Made by a program: the position numbers and the translations under genes. From assembly GCA_003134675.1 (NCBI GenBank), contig PLBZ01000073.1, positions 1 to 7,421 on the forward strand: a stretch of DNA of 7,421 bases. The letters are read 5' to 3'. The first letter of the stretch is position 1. Each line of letters starts with the position of its first letter. A model generated the notes under the pieces. The model had not been told where the DNA came from. It saw only the letters and a list, made by a program, of their open reading frames with translations, and made no database searches. The DNA is from Solirubrobacterales bacterium. GTDB lineage: Bacteria; Actinomycetota; Thermoleophilia; Solirubrobacterales; Solirubrobacteraceae. Positions 1 to 5,732 of the stretch are shown here, one piece after another.

Positions 1-68
1 AGCTCGCGCCGGCTGCGGCGCTCGGCGGGCGCCTGACGCACCTCCGGTGTCTGCGCAGGTGAGGACAC
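1..68 (-). CDS. 5' end of an unidentified gene downstream of the TetR regulator (runs off left edge)
   Basis: Only 22 codons are in the window: a GTG start at 68-66, then an open frame to the edge. The peptide begins MSSPAQTPEV and ends in an Arg-rich stretch (ERRSRRE). A clear Shine-Dalgarno AGGA (79-76) sits 7 bases before the GTG, and the SD overlaps the TAG stop of the TetR gene, so the two genes look translationally and transcriptionally linked with a 9-base gap. A short polar, Arg-rich N-terminus directly behind a TetR gene is typical of drug-efflux permeases of the major facilitator superfamily (DHA2 type), where the first membrane helix follows such a segment. That identity is inference, because no membrane segment is inside the window. 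The start and strand are better supported than the function. The plus-strand frames here close at 36 and 62 and carry no recognisable tail. Confidence 0.5.
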   Translation of the reverse strand, partial: MSSPAQTPEVRQAPAERRSRRE

Positions 69-75
69 CGCCTGA

Positions 76-79
76 TCCT
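76..79 (-). promoter_or_regulatory. Ribosome binding site of the edge gene
   Basis: AGGA on the minus strand, 7 bases upstream of the GTG at 68. It overlaps the TAG stop codon (80-78) of the TetR gene, an arrangement that favours coupled translation of the two genes. It is the main reason for calling the edge gene on the minus strand. Confidence 0.5.
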
Positions 80-677
80 ACCCTCCTTGCGGCTCGGCCA
101 AGCTCAACTTAATCCAGGGGCAGCCGACCGACAGATCCTCCACTCCCAGGGCGGCGGCGACGTTGAGGGCCATGCCGTGACGGAAGAAGTCGTCCAGCTG
201 CTCCCCCTCGGCGCCCGATAGCTCGCCGGCGAGCTCCACCAGCTGGGCGAAGCGGTGGCGCACGGACGCGCGCACGACCTCGTCATCGCAAGCGGCATAG
301 CACTGATGCTGGAGCATCAGATAGTCACGATCGGACGCGAGCAGATCCTTGTAGGCAAATCCCATCGCCTGCAGCGCGTCCTCGCACTCGGCGGGCGCGC
401 GCCCAGCCGCATAGTCCTCAGCGCCACCGCGGAAGGTATCAGCGACCCGTTCGAAGCTTCGATCGAGCGCCGCGAGGAACAGGTCGCGCTTTGAGGGGAA
501 CAAACTGAACACGTACGGCTGGGCGACACCCACGCGCCGCGCGATGCGCTCCACCGGGGTGCCATGCAGGCCGCCGTGCGCGAACTCGTGCACGGCGGCG
601 GCGATCAACTCCTCGCGGCGCTCGGCCGCGGGAACCCGCCGGCGCACCGGATCGGACGTTGTGTTTGCACCACTCAT
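78..677 (-). CDS. TetR/AcrR family transcriptional regulator
   Basis: A 199-residue cytoplasmic one-component repressor of normal TetR length. Residues 17-65 form the DNA-binding domain: helix 1 with AAERREELIAAAVHEFAHGG, then the helix-turn-helix ending in VAQPYVFSLFPSKRDLF (51-67), close to the family's usual Y-x-x-F-x-x-K-x-x-L signature. Residues 70-199 are the variable ligand-binding and dimerisation half. It contains three Cys (C126, C130, C186), and the ligand cannot be read from it. The ATG at 677 is preferred because the domain begins soon after it and a TTGACA promoter lies immediately upstream. The palindrome inside that promoter suggests negative autoregulation. It is followed after 9 bases by another minus-strand gene, probably its main target, and is divergent from a lipoprotein gene 96 bases away. 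The family call is firm; the ligand and regulon are unknown. Confidence 0.93.
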   Translation of the reverse strand: MSGANTTSDPVRRRVPAAERREELIAAAVHEFAHGGLHGTPVERIARRVGVAQPYVFSLFPSKRDLFLAALDRSFERVADTFRGGAEDYAAGRAPAECEDALQAMGFAYKDLLASDRDYLMLQHQCYAACDDEVVRASVRHRFAQLVELAGELSGAEGEQLDDFFRHGMALNVAAALGVEDLSVGCPWIKLSLAEPQGG

Positions 678-686
678 GCCACGCGA

Positions 687-716
687 AGATTAGCAGTGAC
701 TAATAAGCAATGTCAA
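687..716 (-). promoter_or_regulatory. Promoter of the TetR gene, near-leaderless
   Basis: On the minus strand a perfect -35 TTGACA lies at 716-711. With a 17-base spacer the -10 is GCTAAT (694-689); with 18-19 bases it is CTAATC or TAATCT (692-687). Either choice puts the transcription start at about 680-683, only 3-6 bases before the ATG at 677. No Shine-Dalgarno stands before that ATG, which fits a leaderless or near-leaderless mRNA, common in actinobacteria. The -35 match is strong; the exact -10 is uncertain. Confidence 0.55.
689..704. promoter_or_regulatory. Candidate TetR operator palindrome
   Basis: ATTAG-N6-CTAAT, perfect 5-base arms about a 6-base centre. It lies between the -35 and -10 of the TetR promoter and covers the -10, the classical place for an autorepressing TetR dimer. 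It is also the most AT-rich stretch of the divergent gap (678-773), so the same site could affect the lipoprotein gene on the other strand. Operator function is inferred from symmetry and position only. Confidence 0.5.
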
Positions 717-760
717 GGTTGGCGGCGCCCAGCATAAGGAGCTGCACGGCGAGCGGCGAA

Positions 761-766
761 TATCAT
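761..766 (+). promoter_or_regulatory. Possible -10 element of the lipoprotein gene
   Basis: TATCAT matches the TATAAT consensus at 5 of 6 bases and ends 7 bases before the ATG at 774, which would make a leaderless transcript. No good -35 stands at the matching distance. A second candidate is ATGTCA (710-715), 17 bases, CATAAG (733-738), which would place its -35 opposite the TetR -35. Both are weak calls. Confidence 0.25.
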
Positions 767-773
767 CAGGACC

Positions 774-1382
774 ATGAGACGAAGTTTTCTGTTGACTCTC
801 ACGCTGGCCCTCGGAGCGCTGCTGGGCGGGTGCGGCGGCGGCACGAAGACGGTATCCGTCGCCAGCGCCCCGCCATCCGTTCAAACGGGCACGAGCACCG
901 CGCCTCGGACGAGCACGGGCTCGACGACCACCACCACGACGAGCACGACCCCTCCAGCACCGACCGAGGGCGGCGGCACCCCCGGCCCGACCACCACCCG
1001 CACCGCGCCCGAGCCGGCGTTCACGCACCAGGGCAGCACCGCGGAAGGGCTGAGCGGTGCCGAAGCGGTCCTACAGGCACGAGGGTTCACCGCAAACGCC
1101 ACCTCCGACTACCACCCAAATCAGACTCTGCGCGTGCTCATCGGCACGCGCGCCGGCACCGGCCAGCAGGCGTTCTTCTTCGTCGGCGACCACTACATCG
1201 GCACCGACTCAAAGCAGTCCAGCGCTCAGGTCCGCGTCGTCAGTCAGAGCGACACCGAAGTCACCCTCGCCTATTCGCTATCCAGCTCGAGCGGCGCCGG
1301 CCACGCTGACGTTCGCTTCCAGCTCAACAACGGCAAGCTGACGCCGCTCGATCCGATTCCCCCGGCAAGCAGCCGCCAGTAA
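774..1382 (+). CDS. Secreted lipoprotein with Thr/Pro-rich linker and LppP/LprE-like domain
   Basis: 202 residues. Residues 1-19 are a lipoprotein signal peptide (MRRSFLLTLTLALGALLGG) with the lipobox LGGC and the lipidated Cys at 20, so the mature protein should be anchored on the outer face of the membrane. Residues 24-80 are a low-complexity Thr/Ser/Pro/Gly linker, probably a flexible wall-spanning spacer and possibly glycosylated. The domain at about 83-202 carries AFFFVGDHYIGTD, VRVVSQSDTEVTLAY and a terminal LTPLDPIPP, which I recognise as the pattern of actinobacterial LppP/LprE-type lipoproteins; their molecular function is not established. Members I recall usually carry a short Cys-containing insertion before the last strands. 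Here that place reads SLSSSSGAGHADVRF with no Cys. The ATG at 774 is chosen because it begins a perfect signal peptide; only a weak AGGA (768-771) stands before it. It is divergent from the TetR gene. Lipoprotein call strong, family call moderate. Confidence 0.85.
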   Translation: MRRSFLLTLTLALGALLGGCGGGTKTVSVASAPPSVQTGTSTAPRTSTGSTTTTTTSTTPPAPTEGGGTPGPTTTRTAPEPAFTHQGSTAEGLSGAEAVLQARGFTANATSDYHPNQTLRVLIGTRAGTGQQAFFFVGDHYIGTDSKQSSAQVRVVSQSDTEVTLAYSLSSSSGAGHADVRFQLNNGKLTPLDPIPPASSRQ

Positions 1383-1443
1383 CGCGACTTCATACTGCGG
1401 AAACGCCCTATCGTGGTGTGGGTCAAGGCACACACATTTGCGA

Positions 1444-1451
1444 GAAAGGGG
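1444..1451 (+). promoter_or_regulatory. Ribosome binding site that decides the start of the PPOX gene
   Basis: GAAAGGGG, 7 bases before the ATG at 1459. An upstream in-frame TTG at 1438 would put this site inside the reading frame, so the ATG at 1459 is the better start. Confidence 0.6.
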
Positions 1452-1458
1452 TCGTTTC

Positions 1459-1860
1459 ATGAGCGCAACGATCGAGGGCCGCAGCGAGGAGCTACTACAG
1501 GGGAAGAACTTCTGTCACGTCGCCACTCTCCGCCGCGACGGTTCGGTGCATGGCGTGCCGGTGTGGGTCGACGTGCAGGACGGCCGTCCCGTACTGAACA
1601 CGGCTGAGGGACGCGCCTGGCCGCGCAACTTGGAGCGCGATCCGCGCGTGACGCTGACCGTTCAGAACATGGAGAACCCCTACGAGTACCTCGCGATCCG
1701 CGGCCACGTCGCCGAGCGCACGCACGAGGGCGCCGATGCCCACATCGACGCCCTCGCCAAGAAGTACATGGGCGTCGAGCAGTACCCCCTCCGCCAGCCC
1801 GGAGAACAGCGGCTGATCATCCGCGTAGAGCCCGAGTACGTGCACGTGTGGGGAGGCTGA
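1459..1860 (+). CDS. PPOX-class (pyridoxamine 5'-phosphate oxidase-fold) F420-dependent family protein
   Basis: A 133-residue cytoplasmic protein with the split beta-barrel fold, expected to act as a homodimer. Features seen: an N-terminal strand KNFCHVATLRRDGSVHGVPVWV (16-37, the typical 'short helix, then A-T-x-R-x-D-G' opening), a central GRAWPRNLERDPRVTL (51-66) matching the phosphate-contacting K/R-x-x-N-L-x-x-D-P-R-V element of F420/FMN-binding members, the NPYEYLAIRGHV strand (73-84), and the C-terminal KKYMGVEQYPLRQPGEQRLIIRVEPEYVHVWG block typical of actinobacterial PPOX F420 proteins. The usual Lys of the phosphate element is replaced by Arg/Trp here (RAWPRN). Known relatives bind F420, FMN, biliverdin or haem-derived ligands, so the substrate cannot be named. 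The start is set by the GAAAGGGG site. It converges with the small minus-strand gene 15 bases downstream, and no clear terminator separates them. Confidence 0.88.
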   Translation: MSATIEGRSEELLQGKNFCHVATLRRDGSVHGVPVWVDVQDGRPVLNTAEGRAWPRNLERDPRVTLTVQNMENPYEYLAIRGHVAERTHEGADAHIDALAKKYMGVEQYPLRQPGEQRLIIRVEPEYVHVWGG

Positions 1861-1875
1861 GCCGCAGGCACTGCT

Positions 1876-2121
1876 TCAGGCGTGTTTGCGCCGAAGTCGC
1901 TGCCACAGCGACGGCCCGCGCGGCTGGGTGCGCAGCCACTCGTCCTTCAGCACCAGTTGACCCCTTGAGCGAGCCCCCAGCACGCACTCGGTATGGGCGT
2001 GGCGGCGGCGGCGGGTGTCCCCCTCCGGCGCGATCAGCATATGCTCGCTCAGAGCGAGCAAACGATGACCACAGATTGGACAACGATACGTCGCCGGCTT
2101 GAGGTTGGCCGCAGGACGCAT
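1876..2121 (-). CDS. Small zinc-ribbon-like protein of unknown function
   Basis: 81 residues from an ATG at 2121; an in-frame ATG at 2154 would give 92. The protein has a CxxC pair at C14/C17 (YRCPICG), then LSEHMLIAPEGDTRRRRHAHTEC with H27, H41, H43 and C46, a spacing that suggests one zinc site built from two Cys and His/Cys ligands. The rest is Arg/Trp-rich and basic (DEWLRTQPRGPSLWQRLRRKH). I believe short proteins with a similar 'CPxCG...LSEHML.APEGD...RRHAHTEC' pattern occur in related actinobacteria, but could not check. Support for a real gene: metal-ligand pattern, G/C-rich third positions through most of the frame, and the 15-base convergent fit with the PPOX gene; without it 1861-2064 would be empty. 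Its Shine-Dalgarno (GGTGGA) is weak. Its first 19 codons are antisense to the CHAD frame if that gene starts at 2065. Cytoplasmic; a nucleic-acid-binding role is only a guess. Confidence 0.6.
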   Translation of the reverse strand: MRPAANLKPATYRCPICGHRLLALSEHMLIAPEGDTRRRRHAHTECVLGARSRGQLVLKDEWLRTQPRGPSLWQRLRRKHA

Positions 2122-3198
2122 CGTCCACCACTGGGCTGGCGGAAGGCTGGGCATCGCTCCATTGTCTCGCCACTCGCGGCCACCCTCGCAGCAACCGTGG
2201 CCGTGGGTGTCGGCGTCGCCCTTGCGCAGGCCGAGCGCACTCGTCGCGCGGCCAAGGCGCAACGTGCCCGCGAGCGCCGTTTTACACAACTACCGGGCGA
2301 GCCCCTGCCAGAGGGGCTGCGGCGAATGGCGCTCGGCCAGCTCGATCGCGCGATCGAGCTGCTCTCCGATGATGCAATCACGCCCGAGGAGCGAGCGATC
2401 CACGATACGCGCAAGGCGCTCAAGCGCCTACGCGCGCTGCTACGTCTACTGCGCAACGCACTCGGAGAGCAGCAGTTCGCGCAGGAGTACGGGATCCTCC
2501 GAGACGCGGCCCGACGGCTGGCGGGAGCACGTGACGCACAGGTCATGCTCAGCACGCTCGATGCGCTCCTGCAGCGCCACCCGCGAAAGCTCGCCCGCCG
2601 GACTGCGATGATCGAGCTGCGCAAGCTGCTCGATGTCGAACGCGCGGCGGCGACACAGCGAGCACTGGGCGACGGACTCACACGCGCGGAAGTGCTGGAC
2701 GAGCTTCGTGGCCTGCGCGAGCGAGTGAAGCATTGGGACCTGCCTGAGCGGCCCTCCATCGCCGTCGTCGAAAGCGACCTGCGGCGGCTCTACCGGCAAG
2801 GCCGCCGCCGCCACCGCCGCATTGATCGGATGGACCCCCCCACCCTGGACGGCACGCGGGCGCTGCACGAGTGGCGCAAACGCGTCAAGGACCTGCGCTA
2901 CTCCGCCGAGATGCTCGGTCTTCGCCCCCTCGCCCGCCGCGCCGACACGCTGGGAGAACTCCTCGGCGAAGAGCACGACCTGGCGCTGCTGGCGGCGCTG
3001 CTGCCAGCGCCCGGCTATGCGCCGTTTGAAGACAAGCGCGGCAAGCAAGCGCGCAAGGCCCTGCGCAAGCAGATCGCGCGGCGTCGCCGGCGCCTGCGCA
3101 AGCGGACGATGCGCGAAGGGGAGCGCCTATACCGGCGCAAGCCAAAGAAGTTCACACGGCGCGTGCGCCGTGCCCACGCGCGCGCCTCGCGCGTGTAA
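2065..3198 (+). CDS. CHAD domain protein with N-terminal membrane helix
   Basis: 377 residues from the ATG at 2065. CHAD domains are two four-helix bundles lined with conserved His and basic residues that bind inorganic polyphosphate. Seen here: one membrane helix at about 34-54 (VSPLAATLAATVAVGVGVALA), a basic linker 58-72, a first CHAD half at about 83-230 with AIHDTRKALKRLRALLRLLR (H113, R116, K117, K120) and RDAARRLAGARDAQV (146-160), and a second half at about 235-315 with LHEWRKRVKDLRYSAEML (H268, R271, K272, K275, R278, Y279) and LGEEHDLALL (H304, D305). The tail 325-377 is extremely Arg/Lys-rich. The start is uncertain. The frame opens to a GTG-free ATG at 1993 and also has 2065, but both overlap the small minus-strand gene, codon use before about 2160 is poor, and neither has a good Shine-Dalgarno; GTG at 2197 or 2203 would cut into the membrane helix. 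It lies 65 bases before the GGDEF/HD-GYP gene on the same strand. Domain call firm. Confidence 0.9.
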   Translation: MTTDWTTIRRRLEVGRRTHRPPLGWRKAGHRSIVSPLAATLAATVAVGVGVALAQAERTRRAAKAQRARERRFTQLPGEPLPEGLRRMALGQLDRAIELLSDDAITPEERAIHDTRKALKRLRALLRLLRNALGEQQFAQEYGILRDAARRLAGARDAQVMLSTLDALLQRHPRKLARRTAMIELRKLLDVERAAATQRALGDGLTRAEVLDELRGLRERVKHWDLPERPSIAVVESDLRRLYRQGRRRHRRIDRMDPPTLDGTRALHEWRKRVKDLRYSAEMLGLRPLARRADTLGELLGEEHDLALLAALLPAPGYAPFEDKRGKQARKALRKQIARRRRRLRKRTMREGERLYRRKPKKFTRRVRRAHARASRV

Positions 3199-3263
3199 GA
3201 GGGGGGCCGACTCCAGGATCTAGAGCAAACGGCCGATGTAAAAGAGGGGCCACTCTCTCGGCC

Positions 3264-5330
3264 ATGCGCGCTCGAACGACTCCATCAAACCTGTTCCTCG
3301 CCTTCCTCCTCGGAGGACTGGGAGTGCTCGTGCTGCACACGACCGTCGGCCTCGGCGGCACGCGCCTGAACCACCTGTTCGACAACGGCGTCTACAACGT
3401 GCTGATGTTCGGCGCGGGGCTCTGTGTGCTCGCGCGCGCAATCACGATCAAGGCGCAGCGCCCGGCCTGGCTGATGATGGGCGCGGGGGTGCTCTGCTGG
3501 AGCCTCGGCGAACTCTATTTCACCCTCTTCGTCGAAGGGCCCGGCGCGGCCTCGGGCAGCCTCTCTCCGGCCGACGCGTTCTACCTCGCGTTCTACCTCT
3601 GTGTCTACTCCGCGCTGATGCTGCTACTCGGAGCACACCTGCGGGAGCTGCGCATCAGCATCTGGCTGGATGGTCTGATCGGCGGCCTCGGCGCCGCCAC
3701 GCTCGGAGCGGCGGTTGTCCTACCCCCGCTGATCATTCACGCCCGCGGTGACGTCGGCTCGATGGCGGTCGCACTGGCCTATCCGATCGCCGATCTGCTC
3801 CTCCTGATCTTCACGATCGGCGCGCTCGGCATCACCGGGTGGCGCCCGGGGCGCGTGTGGCTGCTGATCGCGGCGAGCCTGCTCTTGAGCGCGATCGCCG
3901 ACTCGAGCTACCTCTACCAAGCTGCCACGCACTCCTACCGGGCGGACACCTGGGTCGAGGGCCTGTGGCCCGGCGCGGCGATCCTGCTGGCAATCGCCGC
4001 CCGGACCCCCTGGCCGCGGCCGACACGACGGCGGATCGAGGACTGGCGACTGGTGCTGGTGCCCGCGGTGTCGCTGCTGACGGCGCTGGGGGTGCTCGTC
4101 TACGGCAACTTCCCCGCCGTCCAGCTCACCCCTGTGGCCGTGATCCTGGCCGCGGCGACCGTGCTCGCGGTGAGCGCGCGGCTGATGCTCACGGTGCGCG
4201 AGAACCTAGTGATGCTCGTCGGCTCGCGGCGCCTGGCGCTGACCGATCCGCTGACGGGCCTCAGCAACCGCCGGCAGCTGATGGAAGACCTCGAGCTCGC
4301 CTGCCGCATGGCCAAGCCGGACGAGCCGTGGCAGCTGGCGATCTACGACCTCAACGGGTTCAAGCGCTACAACGACACTTTCGGCCACCCCGCGGGCGAC
4401 GCCCTGCTGGCGCGGTTGAGCGACAAGCTCAGCGCGGTCGTCGCCGCGCACGGGACCGCTTACCGGATGGGGGGCGACGAGTTCTGCGTCCTGATCCGTG
4501 CCTCGGCGAAGGACGATTCGCTGGTGCCGGACAGCGTGGCGGCGCTCACCGAGCGCGGTCCGGGCTTCTCGATCGGCGCCGCCCACGGTGAGGTGAGCAT
4601 CCCTGAGGAGGGCAGCGACTCGGCCACGATCCTGCAGCTGGCCGACCAGCGGCTGTACGAGCGTAAGGACCAGACGCGCGAAGGCAGCGCCGTGCTACAG
4701 CTGCGTGACGTGCTGCTGCAGGCATTCCACGAGCGCTACCCCGACCTCCAGGAGCACCAACGTGGGGTGGGCGCGCTCGTGCTCGCCGTCGGACGGCGAC
4801 TGGGTCTCGAGGCGGAGGAGCTAGACGTCCTCGCCCGCGCGGCAGAGCTCCACGATGTGGGCAAGATCGCGATCCCCGACGCGATCCTCTCAAAGCCCAG
4901 CCCGCTCGACGATGAGGAGTGGCGGTTCATGCGCCGGCACACGATCCTCGGCGAGCGCATCCTCGCGGCGGCCAGTGCACTGCGTCCGGTGGCAGCACTC
5001 GTGCGCTCCAGCCACGAGCGCTTCGACGGCGGTGGCTATCCGGACGGGCTGAAGGGTAAGGAGATACCACTGGGAGCGCGCATCATCTTCGTCTGCGATG
5101 CCTACGACGCGATGACCTCCGATCGCGCCTACAGCCGCGCGGTCGCACCGGCCGAGGCAATCCACGAGCTGCGAGCCTGCTCCGGCACACAGTTCGACGC
5201 CGAGGTGGTAGAGACATTCATCGCCACCCTGGCGGAGCCCTCAACTGATGCTGATAATGGTGAACACGCGCTTGCCCTTCGGCAGGGCCACAGAAGCGCT
5301 GTCACCGGGGCCGCGCCCGAGCAGGGCTAG
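3264..5330 (+). CDS. Membrane GGDEF plus HD-GYP protein (cyclic-di-GMP turnover)
   Basis: 688 residues. Residues 9-307 hold about ten membrane helices (near 9-30, 43-61, 68-90, 104-125, 134-158, 166-190, 197-216, 232-247, 262-281, 285-307), a putative sensor of the kind common in actinobacterial diguanylate cyclases (motifs SPADAFYLAFY at 101-111 and TGWRPGRVWLL at 191-201). The GGDEF domain, about 320-475, has LTDPLTGLSNRR (326-337), metal Asp D362 in YDLNGFK, ND-x3-H-x2-GD (370-379) and an intact GGDEF (403-407), so cyclase activity is expected. No RxxD inhibitory site precedes it (AAHG there). The HD-GYP domain, about 485-656, has H498, HD at 530-531 (ELHDVGKIAIPD), H559, HERFDGGGYP (584-593) and D612, expected to hydrolyse c-di-GMP to GMP. 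The first His of the usual HHE is Ser583. ATG 3264 is chosen because the first helix follows directly; the nearest AGAGG is 16 bases away. Residues 657-688 lie in the overlap with greA. Confidence 0.93.
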   Translation: MRARTTPSNLFLAFLLGGLGVLVLHTTVGLGGTRLNHLFDNGVYNVLMFGAGLCVLARAITIKAQRPAWLMMGAGVLCWSLGELYFTLFVEGPGAASGSLSPADAFYLAFYLCVYSALMLLLGAHLRELRISIWLDGLIGGLGAATLGAAVVLPPLIIHARGDVGSMAVALAYPIADLLLLIFTIGALGITGWRPGRVWLLIAASLLLSAIADSSYLYQAATHSYRADTWVEGLWPGAAILLAIAARTPWPRPTRRRIEDWRLVLVPAVSLLTALGVLVYGNFPAVQLTPVAVILAAATVLAVSARLMLTVRENLVMLVGSRRLALTDPLTGLSNRRQLMEDLELACRMAKPDEPWQLAIYDLNGFKRYNDTFGHPAGDALLARLSDKLSAVVAAHGTAYRMGGDEFCVLIRASAKDDSLVPDSVAALTERGPGFSIGAAHGEVSIPEEGSDSATILQLADQRLYERKDQTREGSAVLQLRDVLLQAFHERYPDLQEHQRGVGALVLAVGRRLGLEAEELDVLARAAELHDVGKIAIPDAILSKPSPLDDEEWRFMRRHTILGERILAAASALRPVAALVRSSHERFDGGGYPDGLKGKEIPLGARIIFVCDAYDAMTSDRAYSRAVAPAEAIHELRACSGTQFDAEVVETFIATLAEPSTDADNGEHALALRQGHRSAVTGAAPEQG

Positions 5331-5711
5331 CGCGACCGGGGAGTCGGCCGAGAGTCGGCCCTCAGCGGGGGCGGCATCGTGAAAGCTGACGATTCTCCAC
5401 GTGTGCTCGGCGCCGTGCTCGTCGCGTACCTGCACCGTCGAGCCGAACCCGACCACTCCGCCCGCCGCGGGTGTCTCCTGCACGACGACCGCCGTAGCGA
5501 TCTTCTCGCGCACCCGCGCGATCTTCGTCTCCAGGTGCGCCTGCTCGTTCTTGGCGTCGTGGTACTCGCTGTTCTCCTTGAGGTCTCCCCACTCGCGCGC
5601 CGTTTTGATCCGCTCGGCGATCTCCCTGCGGCCCTCCCCCTCGAGTTCCGCGAGCTCGGCGTTCAGGCTCTCAAGGCCCTCGGCGGTGATCAGGTTCGTC
5701 GCGTCGGTCAT
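5241..5711 (-). CDS. greA: Transcription elongation factor GreA
   Basis: 156 residues, full length for the family. GreA enters the RNA polymerase secondary channel and stimulates cleavage of backtracked RNA. Residues 8-76 form the antiparallel coiled coil, with the acidic tip in WGDLKENSEYHDAKNEQAHL (41-60): D43 and E46 match the catalytic tip Asp/Glu of characterised GreA. Residues 85-156 are the FKBP-like domain, with STVQVRD, LSADSPVALALLGRGPGD (120-137) and the final beta strand VFTIISIS. ATG 5711 gives the normal N-terminus; GGTAGG lies 11 bases upstream and is only a fair Shine-Dalgarno. It lies 21 bases after the stop of the GH76 gene on the same strand, so it may be co-transcribed or have a promoter inside the GH76 3' end. 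Its last 30 codons are antisense to the end of the GGDEF/HD-GYP gene. Confidence 0.95.
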   Translation of the reverse strand: MTDATNLITAEGLESLNAELAELEGEGRREIAERIKTAREWGDLKENSEYHDAKNEQAHLETKIARVREKIATAVVVQETPAAGGVVGFGSTVQVRDEHGAEHTWRIVSFHDAAPAEGRLSADSPVALALLGRGPGDSASVALPKGKRVFTIISIS

Positions 5712-5732
5712 CCGACCGACAGCCTACCTAGC

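Noticed and set aside
6..21. GCGCCG-N4-CGGCGC hairpin at the left edge
   Set aside because: It lies inside the probable coding start of the edge gene, has no U-tract, and such stems are frequent by chance at this GC content.
881..1102. Minus-strand open frame opposite the lipoprotein, with a Val/Gly-rich sequence
   Set aside because: It is the reverse complement of the ACC/ACG Thr codons of the spacer; no start signal and no domain pattern.
1399..1424. GGAAAC-N17-GTCA resembling an ECF sigma-factor promoter before the PPOX gene
   Set aside because: A single degenerate match at a plausible distance; spacing and -10 are too loose to call without a second instance or mapping.
1416..1433. GTGTG-N8-CACAC inverted repeat before the PPOX gene
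   Set aside because: Arms of 5 bases in a GC-rich gap are expected by chance; position suits an operator but nothing else supports it.
1993..2064. Longer N-terminus for the CHAD protein from the ATG at 1993
   Set aside because: It would be fully antisense to the zinc-ribbon frame and lacks a Shine-Dalgarno; the residues look like random antisense sequence.
2049..2759. 236-residue minus-strand open frame opposite the CHAD gene, and similar long shadows elsewhere
   Set aside because: Ser/Arg-rich composition typical of the antisense of Arg/Leu/Ala-rich high-GC genes; no domain, no start signal.
3242..3262. Hairpin followed by TTTT on the minus strand before the GGDEF/HD-GYP gene
   Set aside because: Only 4 paired bases (CTCT/AGAG), and no minus-strand gene ends nearby, so a terminator makes no sense here.
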